DNA of 64,000 nucleotides from Dromaius novaehollandiae (lineage: Eukaryota; Chordata; Aves; Casuariiformes; Dromaiidae). Location: assembly GCF_036370855.1 (NCBI RefSeq), contig NC_088130.1:13049543-13113542 (forward strand), given 5' to 3'. Positions 12,997 to 27,900 of the stretch are shown here, one piece after another (the stretch's first letter is position 1; the number at the start of each line of letters is the position of its first letter). A program made the translations under genes and the position numbers. A model generated the notes under the pieces. The model did not search any database, was not told where the DNA came from, and was given only the letters and a program-made list of their open reading frames with translations.

Positions 12997-15900
12997 GTTA
13001 GTAGCATTTGCATTTGTTAACTTTTCTTATGCAGGCAGTTCAGAGTGTAAGATGTGCTAATTTAATTTTATTTGAGCCATGGAAGCAAAATTAAGTCAGG
13101 GGTGTGTTTAAAGTGTTTATTCAGATTGTTTCTGATACTGTACTTGTTAGTAATTAATGTTCTGTGATCCTTTTACCTAAGAATGTCAGGAAGTGTGTAA
13201 GCATGTCAGGAAACGTGTGTGATAGAAATATTTCATGCTTTCTTGGTAAGGGGGGCTATTCCCCCTAGCCCCCCCCCCAAGTTTCTGAAGTGATAAATTT
13301 CCTAGAAAGTATAAATGGAGCAAAGAAGGAAAAGTTTATATTATTTTTCAGAACAGCAAGACCAAATTAAAATGTTATGGTTATCGCAATGTATTATAAG
13401 CAGATTTAAACAATTATGCCAAATATGCCAAATTTCAATTCATACTTTTCCTGAATAAAGCATGCAGGACCTTAGTTTGTAAATATTTAACAGGCTAGGA
13501 AAGCAGTGTAGTTCTGCCATGTGATAGTTCACTAGTGCTCTTCCTGTCTCAAAAAAAAAAGGGAGGGGGGCACTCAATTCTGAGAAGATACTTTAGTTCC
13601 TAGTGGACAATGGTGTTCCAGAAACTACAGTGATATTTGTTCAATTTCTAAATTTTCCAACAGGAAACAGCTAATAAGAGCTAGTTGCCAACTCAGAAAT
13701 CTGCTGTCACTGAACATGACAAACAAATTCCAATAAACATTTCTATTCTTCCAAAATATTCAGTAGAGAAAAGCTTATTTCATTAATATCAGAGATACCA
13801 AAGGCAACCACGAGATAGGCAGCGTGGTGGAAGTTTCTATATTTTGCATTAAGGAGAGTGTCATCTAGCAAATACTTTTTTTTTTTTTTTGCCTTGACAA
13901 TAGATAGTAGTTCCTTAAAAACTGCATATAATGCATTGCTCTGCAAAATTGCAAGGCATTTGCAGAATTATATACCTACAACTGATCAAATCAAACATAC
14001 CCTTGCAAATGCTTTCCTTTTGCAGTTCTTTCTTCCTCCTTCTTAATGTCTGAAAGCCACAGAAGTGAACAGGGGGACAGGGAGAAGGGATAATAGAAAT
14101 TTCATCCCATCAGCAACATACGCAGCAATGCTCCAGCAGTTTAATATGGCCTTCGTATGGCTGGACTGACTTTCCAGTAGTCTTCTTATCTGCTCTGTTC
14201 CTCTCGTGCCCCCTCAGAGCTGGTGCACGGTGTGTGGGTTTGCCGTGACGAGTTATGCTGGACCATTGTGAGATCAAGACGAGAGAAGTGTGTGTTAGTG
14301 CTGGTGCACTAACCCTGCTACCTGAAGCACCCTGAGCGTCAGCAGACCCCTCACCTCCTGGAATTCACTCTTCTCCTTGTATGTAATGATATGATGTCAA
14401 CTGCCATCACACGAGGATCTGAGGCAAAGTCTACAGGAGATGTTCCGAGTGCTTAGTTAAGTCCCCTTAGTTGAAGTCTCTCCCTATTTTGCTGTCTATG
14501 AGAGGAATCAGCTTGGCCTTATATAAAGTTATTTTGGTTAAGTTTTTCATCTGGGGGCATGTAGGTTGATATAACTACGTTTCAGAGCATGCCTTTCACG
14601 TAGAGCATAAGACTAAGCACACTTCAGAGAACTAAAATTTCAAGAATTAAATTGTATGAATTTTAGAAAGTTAAATCGATTTGGATATTGAACCATAGTG
14701 CGATCTTGAATTGGTTTCCTATCTGAATCTCCTTTAAAGATATGCCAATGAACTCAAAGAGTGTTTCAGTGTTGGTGGCTGGCTACGAACGTACCAGTAA
14801 ATATTTTACTTAGTCAACTCTGAGGAATTAGACAATGATTGTTTGACAAATTATTTCTGTCATGATTCTTTCAATATATAATAATATATATAATATAGTA
14901 AGCCCTATCATGCTCCTTTAATTAGGGAAACTCAGATCAGTTAAATATTAGGTTGTTAAACTGCATTTGGAGGAGAAAAACAGCCAAGTATTTTCTTACT
15001 AAGCTCCTTATAGGATACCAGAGAGCATGGTAAGCCATCTTGAGGGAAGAAAAGTTGCAGCCAAGTATCATGTATGTTGTAATCACAAACAAAAATGAGA
15101 GAAGGGGAGAAAGGGAAAAAATTAATTACAATCTCTGCAGTAAAGGTAATCAACCATAAAGCTACTATAGGAACCAACTTTTTTTTTTAATTCAGCTGGC
15201 TGTGTGAATACCAAGCCACTAACTGACACACTAAAATTTTAAATAAATAATAAATAGAAAGGATAGCCTCTCTGATTGCTAGTTCACTGCAGAATTAAAA
15301 TGTAATTCCTGCATCAATAATAAAATACAGTTCTTAGGGAAACAAAAAATTGTCACCTGAAATATTAATCAAACATCAACTTCTTGTAAGGAAAAACTTG
15401 AAAAAAAAAAGAGAGACTTCACAGTAGGTATTCCATATTAATATATAGGAAATATTTATTTAAGCTTGTGATTTCTTACCTTGAGAAGTTATTAAAGTAA
15501 TTGCACTGATTTTAATGGTAGTCCTTAAAGAATACACTGAGACTTAATGAAACATTTTGGGAGAAGTAAATCAGAGGTTACAGCACTTGAAATAAGTCTA
15601 CTCACAGGCTACAGCTCTTTCAGGTTTGGATATAGCTCTAAGATTTACTGGCAGCATCAAACCCAAGAATAACTGAACACTTCTTGCAGGCTATAAGAGC
15701 AGGTGTGAATAGGCACCAACTTTTTTCAGCTTTGTGCTTCATCTCACCTGAGCAATGCTGAATTCAACAGCCCAGCCGAAGCCCTGGTGCACCCTTCCTA
15801 TTCCTAGCCTTTAAAAAAACTGGCAGGGTAGCTTACTGGTTGACCATCCGTGCTAGAAAGCTTGTGAGCAGAGTCAGTGGAACAGCTGTTGGAACAGGGT

Positions 15901-18900
15901 GATCAGGTTTAGCTCTACATATAACAGGCAACTGGACACATTTGAAGAGCATTGCAAAGGAAAGCTTTATCAAGCCGGAGTTATAGGTTACCAGCTGGCA
16001 GATTCATAGGGGGAAGAGGTTATGCATTTTCTACATGCATTTGGAAAAGCTACCAATAGCTACAGAGAAGATAGATTAGACATATCCTTGCACATTTATA
16101 AAGCCACCTTTAGGTCAGTTTGAATTGTCCACATTTTTGATGGGTTTTTTTTACTTTTCTTGACTAGATCTCTGGAGTACGGTTTATATATTATAATAGT
16201 AACATTATAATAAAAATTCTTCCCTAATGAAAAATAAATTTATAGACAGATCCTGAATATAGGAGCATGTATAGGATCTCTGCAGCATCAGAAATGAAAT
16301 ATTTTCTCCAAGCTGCACAACTGACTAAAACTTTTAATTTACTTCTACAGAAGCACTGAGGCCTGAAAATCCTGTACAGACTTTGCACAATAGAGAGCCC
16401 ACAAAAGGGGATCTTTAATCTCTGGGAGATGCTCTCATGAGCTATGCTTTACTACGGCTGGCACCTAGGGCAGAGCCCTGAAATCCTTCCCAGCAGAGCT
16501 ACGCCATGCTCCACCTGAGACAAAGCTGTCCTGACTCAAACACTTTCCTTACGCAACAAAGACACAAATATGGCAATTCTAGCTAAAAAATACTTTGCAA
16601 AATGTGCAAAATGATTCCATTGTCTTTGCAACATACACAAGGGCTGAGGGAGGAAAAAAAAGAAAAAAAAACCACTGGGATGACAAAGAAAGGCAAAGAG
16701 CAGGTCTTTTCTCCCAATTCTCTGCTCACATCACTTGAACGACCAAATCAACTGTCTAAACAAAGACAGAAACACTTCAGTCTTGCAGATAACTTAAGCC
16801 CCAAATGGCAGAAGCTCTATATCTGATTATCTGAATTGAAATCGATCAGTTCAGAGAACCAAGATTTTATTATACTCTGACACCGACAAATAAAACCAGT
16901 CAAAAGCATTTTGACTGCAATAGCCTGTTACCTGGGCTTAATTTTAAATACAAAGCTTTAGTAGTGTCCAGCATCATCTATATCAAAAGCTGATTTCCAT
17001 GTCTAGTGCCAAGGGTAAAAGTTATACATTCTTAACTTTGTTGTTTCCTAAAAATGCCAGTGAAATAGCAGTTACAAAATGCATGCAACAGTATTTCTAA
17101 GATGTCAGTCCTTGCAGCATAAGTTTGCGTCCCTAAGCTCCATCGGCAGGATTCAGTCATTATAGACAACCCCCTGGACAGCATGTGCAAGAGAGAAGTG
17201 GGTCTTTTGCACTTACGTCTGACAAACAAACAAAAAAAAAATTGGATTTTGGCTGCCAAAGAAGTTCTGCCTGACAGCAAAAACACTGTAACCTATTGCA
17301 AGATGATCCCAAATGCTTTTTTCAGTAAGACGGGGGAGTAGCCAGAGACTGCTTTTGGCTAGGACATCAGTGCTCTCTGGATTTAGAAATACACATCCTG
17401 TTTGTTTGCAGCATATGCTCCGCAGTGCTAAATGAGCAGGGCTTCTCACATGACCGGGAGTGCAGCTACCTGCAGTATATGTAATACTGCTTATGTGGGA
17501 AGTTTTGACTTTTTCCTTCTCTTTTCTGTCTTTCATACCTGCTTAAGGAAGACTGCCATCTAACTTAGAGAAGACATCTGGATAGTTTGATTTATACAGT
17601 CATGATACAATGTTGTGTACATATTTAATGTAATAAAGTTAGTTTTTTAAAAGGGAATGATATTAGAAACATTAATAAGAAAGATACTCTAAAGTAATAT
17701 CATGGGTGATATTGGTTGGTGCAATAAATGTAGTATTTAAACAAATACTTTCAGAATTTCCAAAAATGGTATGTTTTACTATTATTCCTTTCACAGACAG
17801 ATATGAATTTGGCATACTGTAACATCATAGCAGTGTTATGTTAATATTTACCTTTTACTTTGTCTCTTTTCTTGGCAATGTAACTACTTACTAAAGATGG
17901 CTTTTTTCATATTAACTATTTAACTGCTGTCTTTACACTTTCATAACAATCAGAATTTTATGTGGATATTCCTGAAATTTCCAGGCACTCATATTTCCCT
18001 TATTTTCCTTATAGCTTTTGATAAGTTAGGAGTTTGCTGGTCAGCCCTGATAGCTAAAGGCAACTTTTTCCTTTGCAATGACACTGTATATATTGTGCCC
18101 ACATATAAACAAACTCAAACATATAGGAATATAATAATAGCAAATTGTTACCATCTCCATTTAGAGAGAAATATTTTTATTGGCCTTGACAGTTTATTAC
18201 CAAATTATTCACCAATTATTAATAACTGCCCAGAGAGTCAGTGTAAGCAATTTCAATATTATGCAAAAAAATCTATTCCCTGAAAGGTTTCCTGTTTTCA
18301 TAACATACAGAGTTGTAGTGGTTGTGTTTAAATTGCAGTTCCATGTGACAAAATGCATTTATCCTGCAGTTATGGTGCCTTGCTTCTGCCCTCCTCTGAA
18401 TCAAGCATTATTTGCTTTGATTTGCCTGCCCCAAAGTATTTCCTGGCTCTCTATGTAAATGTAGAAAATCCTGCTGTTATGAGCAGCCGTAGCGTTTTAT
18501 CTTGATGGAGAGGAAATGGGAATGGTACCTTTTCTGCTAGTTGGTCTTCCTTTGATGGCGTGGTTATTAATCAGTGGGGCAAGACGGTAGTTTCAAACCA
18601 TGATCCCAAAGATAGGCGTGATGTGAGAATAAAATACCCTCGTAGCAATGATGGCACAGTCACAGCCCGCCGCCGTCTCCAGGAGAGTGAGTTGTGCTCA
18701 TGCCTTCCCTGTGCAGGGGCAGGCAGTGCAACGGCATTGGGAGCCCACAGGAAAGGAGGATGCCAGCCACCAGCGAGGAGGGAGATGGGCTCAAACACAG
18801 GGTTTGGGGTTGCTCAGAGAGGTGATCCCATTCCAACACTGACCTCGACCTGGAGAGCGTAGGGAGGATGCGACAGAGGTGATAGCTACTGGTAATATCA

Positions 18901-21900
18901 GACTGTACACATAATAGTGTCCACTTTAAAGAGCAACCTACACAGCACGAAACACAGCCTCCTCTTTTTATCATCTGTGCAATGTTTTAGGTCTTTCCAT
19001 TGAAGTTTTCCCTTCTCTTTCGAGACAACTTACAGAATTAGAAAGAGAAAATTAACTCTTTCATAATTTCAGCAGTAGTGGTTCAAAGACGGCAGTCTTT
19101 AGGGTAGCACAGATCTAGCACACCTACTAATCAGGCCCAGATTTCACTTGGAATTTATAAATAGAGATAGTACCTCAAATTTCACCCAGAAGACCTTGGC
19201 CTTCACCCTGCTATTGTCTTCTAAATTTTCACAACTTTGTTGTATTACATAATATCTCAGTAATTGCAACTAAGATAGGGAATATTTTTAATAGATCTAT
19301 TCCTTCTCTGCTGTCTAGTAATTGCTGAATCAGCTCATTTTGTATCATCTTCAATATGATGAAAGAGTAACTTCAACAGCATTATAGTCTTTTTATAAAG
19401 GTATAGCGTAAGTGTTTTAGAAGACACCATCTTTACAGTGGTGTGGAAGGTGTCCTATTTTCCCCTACAGAATCAAAAAAAAGATTTTTCAGTAATAATT
19501 TCTGTGGTTTATTTCCTTTTTCTCTTTCTAATGGGGAAGGATTAATTTCTACAAATTACATCAACTGTCATATTATCCAGACAGGATTTACCAGTAATCA
19601 AAAACCTACATGGATGCAGAACTTCTCACTCCTGAAACACACTTTTGGTGTAGTTTTAAGGGATGTATAGCAAAACTGAAATAAGAATGCCAGAGCTTGG
19701 AGGAGCAGGAAAGAGCCATACTAAACAGATAACAAAATAAGAGCAAAAGCAAACCAGAAAGGATTTTGTGCTGTCTTTGGAGAAGGTATTCTTGTTTGAC
19801 ACTGATTTCATTTAGACTTTATAAGGAATTCAAATATTTAACTATTTCTTCTACTGTAATGGCCCATTTGCCAATTACTTATCCCCATATAAAAGAGTCT
19901 AGATTTGAATTTCTGGTACTATTATACCATGAAAGGTTATGGATCATAAAAGTTCAATATGGGAAACTGCAATTCCCAGCTTGTCTTATTTTGTTCTTAT
20001 TATATGTGTGCCAGCAGTGTTTCAGTCAAGATGTGATGGTGTTTGTTCCAGCCATGCAAAGTAATTTTGGTACACACTGTGCTTTCAGCCTGCATAAAAG
20101 CTTAGTCTTTGAATAATGACACAGTTCTAACAGTTATTAAATGAGCTTTGGATATCAGTTTCATTGCTGCTGGGTAAGCTGTTATGATTAACTTTGATGT
20201 GGGCCAGCCACTGTGCAATCGTTGCTTCTATATGCTTAATTGCTGACTACATGTTTGGCCCTTTATTAACAGCTTGAAATAGCACAATACTAAACAAAAA
20301 GACAGAATACTCTAGCAAGATTGAGGAAAGCATAGTTTTAGCTTATTTTCTTGTGTTTAATGTTATTAGACTTGCTCCCATCTCTGTCATGTAAAAGTCA
20401 TGAGAAAACACTTAAATGAGCAAAGTATGGTTGCCTGGTGTTCCTGGAATATGGATGTTCAACTTGATGGCAACAGCTTAGAAAAAGGGGCCAGAAAAGA
20501 GAAAGGAAATTCAAATGAAGTGGTGCCTCCTAAGGAAAATCAGTGCAGAGACATAACAGAGATCCTCAGAATTGGAATGAAGTATGAAAGACTGTCAAGC
20601 TGGACACAAGTATTATTAATTTGCTGTGATGCCTCTTGCAGTTCCAATAAAAATATTCCAGCCGCTAGTGACAGTCAAAATAACTGGGATATATTTGCAC
20701 TCTATCCCTATCCGCTGGATGGGAGATGGGAAAGCAGCACTGATACCAGGCAGACAAAAGATTTAGAGCCTGTGGCAATTAAACTGGAGATAATCAGAAC
20801 ATTGATGGAAATTATTAAATAAGCACTGAATAGCAACAAATGATTGTGACTGGCTTAAGAAGAAGATACTCATACTGGTTATGCAGTAATGACAGCTAAA
20901 ACTGTCACCCAAAGACCAGCTCATCAAAAGTCGAAGCTTCATCTTTCAAAGGCAGGAATTGCTGCACACACTGAAGACCAAAGAGGGAGAGGTTTGAATT
21001 CCTGATGTGTTGGAGAGAAAAGCTGAGGTAGGGAGGGGAGAGACAAGAGCTGTCCATAAATGTGACCATCAGCTGTAGTCCTGCCCAGCAGTGGGGGCAC
21101 ATATAGCAGCAACAGCAGCAACATTCGTTGTATGTTTATGTGAGTATCCCCACATGCGGAGTGAAGGATTATGGTCATATGATTATAACTCCACATGTGG
21201 CATCCATCATATAACCTCTGTGATAAGAAAATGTTCAGGTCAAGATCCTATTAGTATTCTTCCAAAAAGAGGAGTAGGAAATAGCATCTTAAGCTATGAT
21301 CAGAGATCCCACTGTTTCTCATACATTTTCGGCTAGGATGTTTGTAGGTCTATTGGATTACATGCGTAGCTGGGCACCACTATCATCTTCTGCTCAAGAG
21401 CCACCCTTGAAAGTCCCCTTTTCATCAGCTCTTGGACTTTTTTAGCTTGGCCAGTATGAATATTTAATGTGCGCCGGTTATGGTCTGGAAGGCAAGACCA
21501 TGGCATGGAAGGCAAGAACTCTCTTCCATATGAGACTAGGACAGGCCAAAAAAGACAGCAATTAAAAAAAAGGTATCTGGGGTTTAATCAACTTAATCGA
21601 CTTTTTGCAATGTGACCATGGGATATGAGAGAGAACTTTTTTCACAGCATGCACTGCTAAGCTTTTTTTTTTTAAGCCTGTGTCTCTCTAAAATGTGCCT
21701 GCTACCAATTGCAAGGACAGTGTAGGATTTCTCCATGAATGCTAACAGTACATTTTTGGCAAACACATTGATAATTTCCTCTTGATTTGTGATTCCTCCC
21801 TTTGCTTAATGGAGCAGATCCTGTTTCTCCTGTAAAAGATTAATAGAATTATGTTTCTGCTTTTAAATGTTGATTATGATCCCATTCAATGAGGCACCAA

Positions 21901-24900
21901 TCCACAAACCCAAAGGATTTTGGTGAAAAATAAAACAGGCTCCTAATCTCTGATTATTTTTCTCCTGTAACATGGAAATAGACAAGTATACAAACAACTT
22001 TGCTTGACCTTGTACTTTGTTTAAATGGTTCTCTTTGTTTCGTTCAATGGGCTGTGATTTTTTCAGTCTTGACTTCATTTCAGAGAAACATGCTACCATT
22101 TACAGTTAGGATCCCCCCCCCCCTTTTTTTGGCAAGAGAGAATGAAAAGAATTGAAGGAAAGCTGAATAAAATGGCATTCTCCAAGATACTGCATGAACT
22201 ACATGTATTAAACCCAACTGTTGGGTTTATTTCTGTAGGGACATGTTTATTTCTGTAGGAGCAGAAACCTGTGAGCATAGTAAAAATGGGTAATTTTAGG
22301 TAGGTCACTTAGGACTGTATCTCCCCTGTACTTCACAGACCTTGGTTTGACAGAAGAAGGACCCCTAGAAACCAATATCTTTTCATAATATGAGAAAAAG
22401 TGAAAATATCTTGTGGAGAGAGAAAGTGGCTTGTCTCCATAGGAAGTTAATTTTAAAAAGCTATTCTTGGTTAATGGCCTATATGAGCACTCATTTCTTC
22501 AGAATAATGTAGAAATAGCTATTCCATTTTGCATTCAGGTGCCAACCAGACAGCTCTTGGTTATGAACAATAGATTTAGACATTAAAATAGATAATAGAC
22601 AAGATGTTACTAATAACGTTGCATTATTTTTTTTTCTTTTGCAGATATTTATAAACAATGAGTGGCATGACTCAGTCAGTGGTAAAAAATTTGCGGTCCT
22701 TAACCCCGCAACCGAAGAGAAAATCTGTGAGATTGAAGAAGGTGACAAGGTGGAGTTTTCTTTCATGTTTTTAACCTTGGCTTTGAATATTATTCTGTAC
22801 CTTAAAAGCAGGAAGGCAACATTTTTCTTTGTTCATGTAAAATACTACCTCAGGTGGAGATACATCTACTTCTTCCTATATAAATTCTGCAAACATAATT
22901 CTTAGCTTTTTCACTAAGACTTACTATTGTGTGTAAAATGACACTGGAAAACTGATTTACACTTACGACCTTACTCATCTGAAGAAAATTATGAGGAAAA
23001 TTTTTTTGCTAATTTTTATCTATTATTTTTGATTAGTAGCATCTAGTCATTTAACTGTCATTTTAGCTATTTTTTCACCTGTCATCCTTACACAGTGATA
23101 TAATCTGCTCATAGCACATACTACATAAGGCTTTTCATTACCAATAACATAAAAAAGTGGACAAATACTAGTATTTTCCCATGATAGGCAAACTCTGAGA
23201 AAATGTTAATGGGGTCATCGCTATCCACATTTACAGCTGTGAATTTCTGTCTTCTCAGTACTGCTCCCACCAACAAGGTGGTTTTCCAAAAAGCATATTG
23301 GAACATAGTACTAAAACAGACTCTGAAGATGTAGGTTACCTATCAAATAGATACTAATGCCACCAAAGCTGATTTGCATGTTGAATTGATGAATTTAAGA
23401 AGAGGTCTAAAAATATTGTTAACAGCTATAAACAAACGTTCATTCTGGCATATATGAGATTTCTCAGTGAAAAATTACAGATAAATGCAGCTTAATCAAA
23501 GCTGTAATGAAAACCTAAGCACTCAAATAAGCAGCTATATATTTTCATCATTTTAGGTAAATTTCATTTGAAAAGAGTTTGCTTAGTGTTACTATATAGT
23601 TTAAATGCATGTTATCAAGTAGGGGGTTACTTGTTTAAAAAGAACAGACACTGCAGCTTAAACAGTTTCAAAACTGATGACCAAAGAAATTTTTTGGATA
23701 AACTCTGAGAAAGTAAGTCTGAGAAGTGAATGTTCTTTTTCTAGTTGACAGCTATAAAAAACTGCTAGCTGGGCTTGAAAATAACACTGGTTTTGTAATT
23801 AATGCTTTGGTTCATGCAAATATTTATTTGCTTTTCTACACTTTCCCACCAAGGGCAAATTTTCATGTCCAAATGCCAGAAAATTTGCTCACATTTCTCA
23901 CAAATGACATCTGACATTCAATTTGTTTTCAGTTGGGCTCGTTTTTGATCAAGAAGTATGCATACTTATAATGATTTGTTTAAAGAATCTGTTTTATATT
24001 TAGCAGCAAAATGGTTTAACGGTAAACCCCTTCTTATCCATGAGAACTATTATGAAGCCTATAAGCACTGTATCTATCTTACCGGTTTACCAACGCAATT
24101 TATTGCCAATATAACAAACAGTCTCTTTCAGAATATTTTAATTTACTGTATGGAGATTCTCCCTGAAATTAAATCCTCTTTTTGAGGAATTCAACTTTCA
24201 GTGCCCATTGAATCTCAATTACTTGATTCTATAATTTTGTCACGGATCTCCTGATAAACTTTGGCCCAGATGCTATCTGTCAACAGAGATCATGCATGCT
24301 GCCAGGATTAAGAAAGTCATAGTGAAGACATTTTTTTTAATTTTTTGTTATACAAAAGATGGCTGAGAAAAGTCTGCATAATCACAAATATCTGAGCATG
24401 AGTCTTGAAATGTCTCATTCTTGCTTTCTTTAGTTCTCGTTATCTGTGTCTAGAGCTCAGTCTCACTGAGATTGTTTCAGGCTCTTTCTGCCTTCAGCCA
24501 AAGAATTTCATGAGCATGCTGTTAAATGCTGCACTGCATCACACTAGCATCATAGGTGCTTTTGATGTAAAATGCTACCCCTTCTACCTCTTCTCTGTTC
24601 AGTCTTTGAAAATCAAATTACATTGCAAATCAGGTTGGCCTGATATTTGATCATCCTCAAATTAAATTACTCATGACCTGCAACTGTTCACTTAGCATTC
24701 AGAACTCTTGTAGCTTTCATTCTTTACAAGCAACCTAACAACTCGTTAAATGAAGAGATAATACTGTTCGACACACAGGTTTGCTTTCTCTCCAATAATT
24801 TTGCAAACTAATGTGTAATGACAACTGCTATTAACTGAATTGCCCAGTGAAATGTACAAATCTAGTAAATTGCACAGTCATTGTGAACCTAATATTCTAG

Positions 24901-27900
24901 AGCCTAGTCTTTAGATAATGAGCCAAGAGATTTTAGGAATTTAATTTGTGTGTACAATAGAGTTGACAAAGGGCTGTACACGGCCTTGCAGTGGTATTTA
25001 AAAAAACAAGTGGAGATTACAAAGCACAGACACATATGTGGGTGGGAACTGTTTTCCTTTCAGTTTGATGGCTTTTTCAAGCTACATTCACTAATCCTAA
25101 AGGCCGCTGCTAATAATAAAGGAGGACTACATTTACTTAACAAATGGTCAGTGGCATCTAGAGTAAAAAATCTATAAAAATCTATTAAAACAACTAGCTC
25201 TGCACGGCACTATCAATCTTGATTCTCTCAGTGTAGATTTATATGCCTAAATTTAATTTCATATAGTTGAAGAAAATCTTTTTTTTCTTACTTTACATTC
25301 ACAGCATTTAATTAGTTTTAAATATTTTTTCTTGATTTTTTTATTTATTTCTACCTGCAGTAGAAAGAACACGTGACACTGTATTTAGTTTTAATTTACA
25401 TCATTCATGGAAGTATGACTGAAGTTCTCATCTTGTTCTTTCTTTTCCAGTACTTATAAATGCCAAATATTACAGGCCAGGGCATACATCCCAAGCTGTT
25501 GTATTGAAAAGCTTTAGAATGTTTGCAATAGTTAAACATAAGAAAGAAATGAAAGTATAAATTAATTATTCATTGAATGTAGTTTTCTGGTCCACAGATA
25601 AGTGATGAGGTATTTGATAAGATTATGAGAGTTCAGAAGAGAAGCAATCCTTCTTAACCTGGTAGCTTTCATCTACCTGATGTAAGTGACTGGTCAGAAC
25701 TACTGTACAATGATGAATCAGGTGATGGATCCTTCGGATCCATCCTTTTCTCAGATCTCCTGACTTTACAAGTAGAAAAAGTTCTGGAGGGTCTCCTGCC
25801 TTGCAGATCTGTGCTGGCTTGGGGATATCTGGGCTTTCCAAGGGAAGATTTGAGGCTTTTTTCTCCCCTTAAAGAGAATTAATTATTGGTTATCAACATC
25901 AGTTAAAAGTTCTAGTGCTTGTTCACATTTAAAAACAATTGACTTTGGTGTTGACTTAGTCAACTTTGCAGACTTAGTCCACCTTGATAGTGATTTACCC
26001 AGAGGAAACTCTAGCAACCAGCAATACAAAAAAAGTTCAAAAGAAATCCTTTAAAGAATGCATGCAAATTTCTCAGGGAAATGTGCCAGAGATAGATTTG
26101 TCCTTTTTAAAAAAAATTTGTTTTAATCTATAATAAAAGACTAGAATAAACCTCTTTTTTTTGTTTTGCTAGGAAAACTTTTACAAGATTCATGAAATAC
26201 AGAAGATTTCCAAGTACTGAAAACCATTTCTCAGGAGATTTTTAATTGAGTTTTTTATATCCTGGCACACCCTCACATACAGAAGAGTTTCATATAATTT
26301 ATTGTATGCTTCTTCGCTATACCAAAAGCCAAATAATAAATAATAAATTATGCTATAAAAAACATTCACAGTCTGACAAGTTAACTCGTTTAATGCAAAG
26401 ACAATGCTCAGAGTGCTTAGGCTCAGCATTTTAAACCTGGTCAGCTAGTCAAGTACTCACAGTATTTTAAATGCTTATGTTCCTTAATATCTTCAAATAC
26501 AAATGCAATGATTTGTTTCTCCCAATAATACATTTGTATTCATTTTACAAAGCATTTTAAGGAACAGATTTTTCTAAATTGGTCTTCATCACACCACCAG
26601 GTATTTTTAGATTATGTTGGATGCCTAAAAATTTAACTTGCAGATTTGGGCATTTCTTTGTATGTGAAAGAGTTTAAATTGCATGAGCAATACAATTTAT
26701 GGGTACATCCCCAATTATGGATGCTAAAAGGTGGACAGGTTTGAAAAAATAAACCTAAAAATAGAGTTCCTTAATATGTTTTTATTTTAGGAGCTTTGAG
26801 AACCCATCTGTTTCTCATACGGCTTCACATTGCTGAAACGGTAGCAAAAATCTTTGAAAGGAAAAGAAAAACGTGCATCTAGTTTACTACTACAAAGTTA
26901 CTATACTAATTTTGATTCAATTCTAAGTTTTCTAATGGGATGAGTGTCTCGTTATTCTGCAAAACACCTTGCATGTTTAACGACCAACAAAACTGGGTGA
27001 CAGAATCAATTATTGATGATAAAAGTTTCCCTGTTTTTCCTACAGGCAGATGTAGACAAGGCTGTTAAAGCAGCCAGAAAGGCTTTTGAGCTTGGTTCAC
27101 CCTGGCGAACGATGGATGCTTCAGAACGAGGAAGGCTCTTGTATAAACTGGCTGATTTAGTTGAAAGAGACCGGGTACTTCTTGCAGTAAGTATAATATG
27201 TGAACAAAAAGAAGGAGAAAAAAGTCTGTGCCCTGAATTTTAAAGAAAGAGGTATCAGCAAGGGTAACATGCACAACCCCTGGGAAAGTCAGGCTATCTC
27301 AATACTTGGTTTTGCTCTGTATTGCAAATGGACCTCGTTAAACCCGCTTGCACTCTGGTCCCCTAAGGCCCTGGATCCACAAAGTACTTAAATGTTTGAT
27401 CAGCTTTAAGAGAATGCTTAAGCCCGCTACAGTCAATGCAGTTTTAATTGTTGATTGTTAAGGACACACTAACATCCAACATGTGCTTAACGCTTGGCTA
27501 AATCAAGACCTGACTCAAGGCCTAAATCACAGCTCGGCTCAAAGCTCCCATACTTACAGAAGAAACAAGTCAGAACTAGGAGAAACCTTGAATTCATGAG
27601 TACGATTTGTTGTTGTTGTTGTTGTTGTTTTTAATCACTGGTCCTTCATTAATTCTAGCTTGTACCTGGCAATGAGTGAAAAATACTAACCAGAACCAAA
27701 GGCAACACTAATTATCTGTTAGTAGAAAGAACATTGGAGTGGGGCGGAGAGAGGAGGATTTCCTATCTTTGCCAGCTCCGGTCTGTTGGCACACCCATTT
27801 TACTACTCCTGTCAGCAGCACCACCACCTACCATCTGTGCACAAATGCAACAAACAATGTTTGAAGTAGAAATGCACTACTTGTTTGGTAAACTGTTCTG

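Larger units (their letters stand above)
12997..22644 (+). other. ALDH1A1: ALDH1A1 intron 1 (9648 bases)
   Basis: This is the longest intron, with donor GTTAGT and a T-rich tract followed by GCAG. It holds a T15 run at 13876-13890, a GC-rich patch at 18640-18860, a 140-codon open frame at 20400-20822 and an abutting C11-T7 run at 22113-22130. It also holds a 9-base inverted repeat at 22210-22228. No second gene is recognised in it. Long first introns often carry enhancers, but none can be identified by eye. Confidence 0.9.

Noticed and set aside
17213..17536. 107-codon - strand frame in intron 1
   Set aside because: Begins with lysine-rich low complexity and shows no known fold or motif. A chance frame is more likely.
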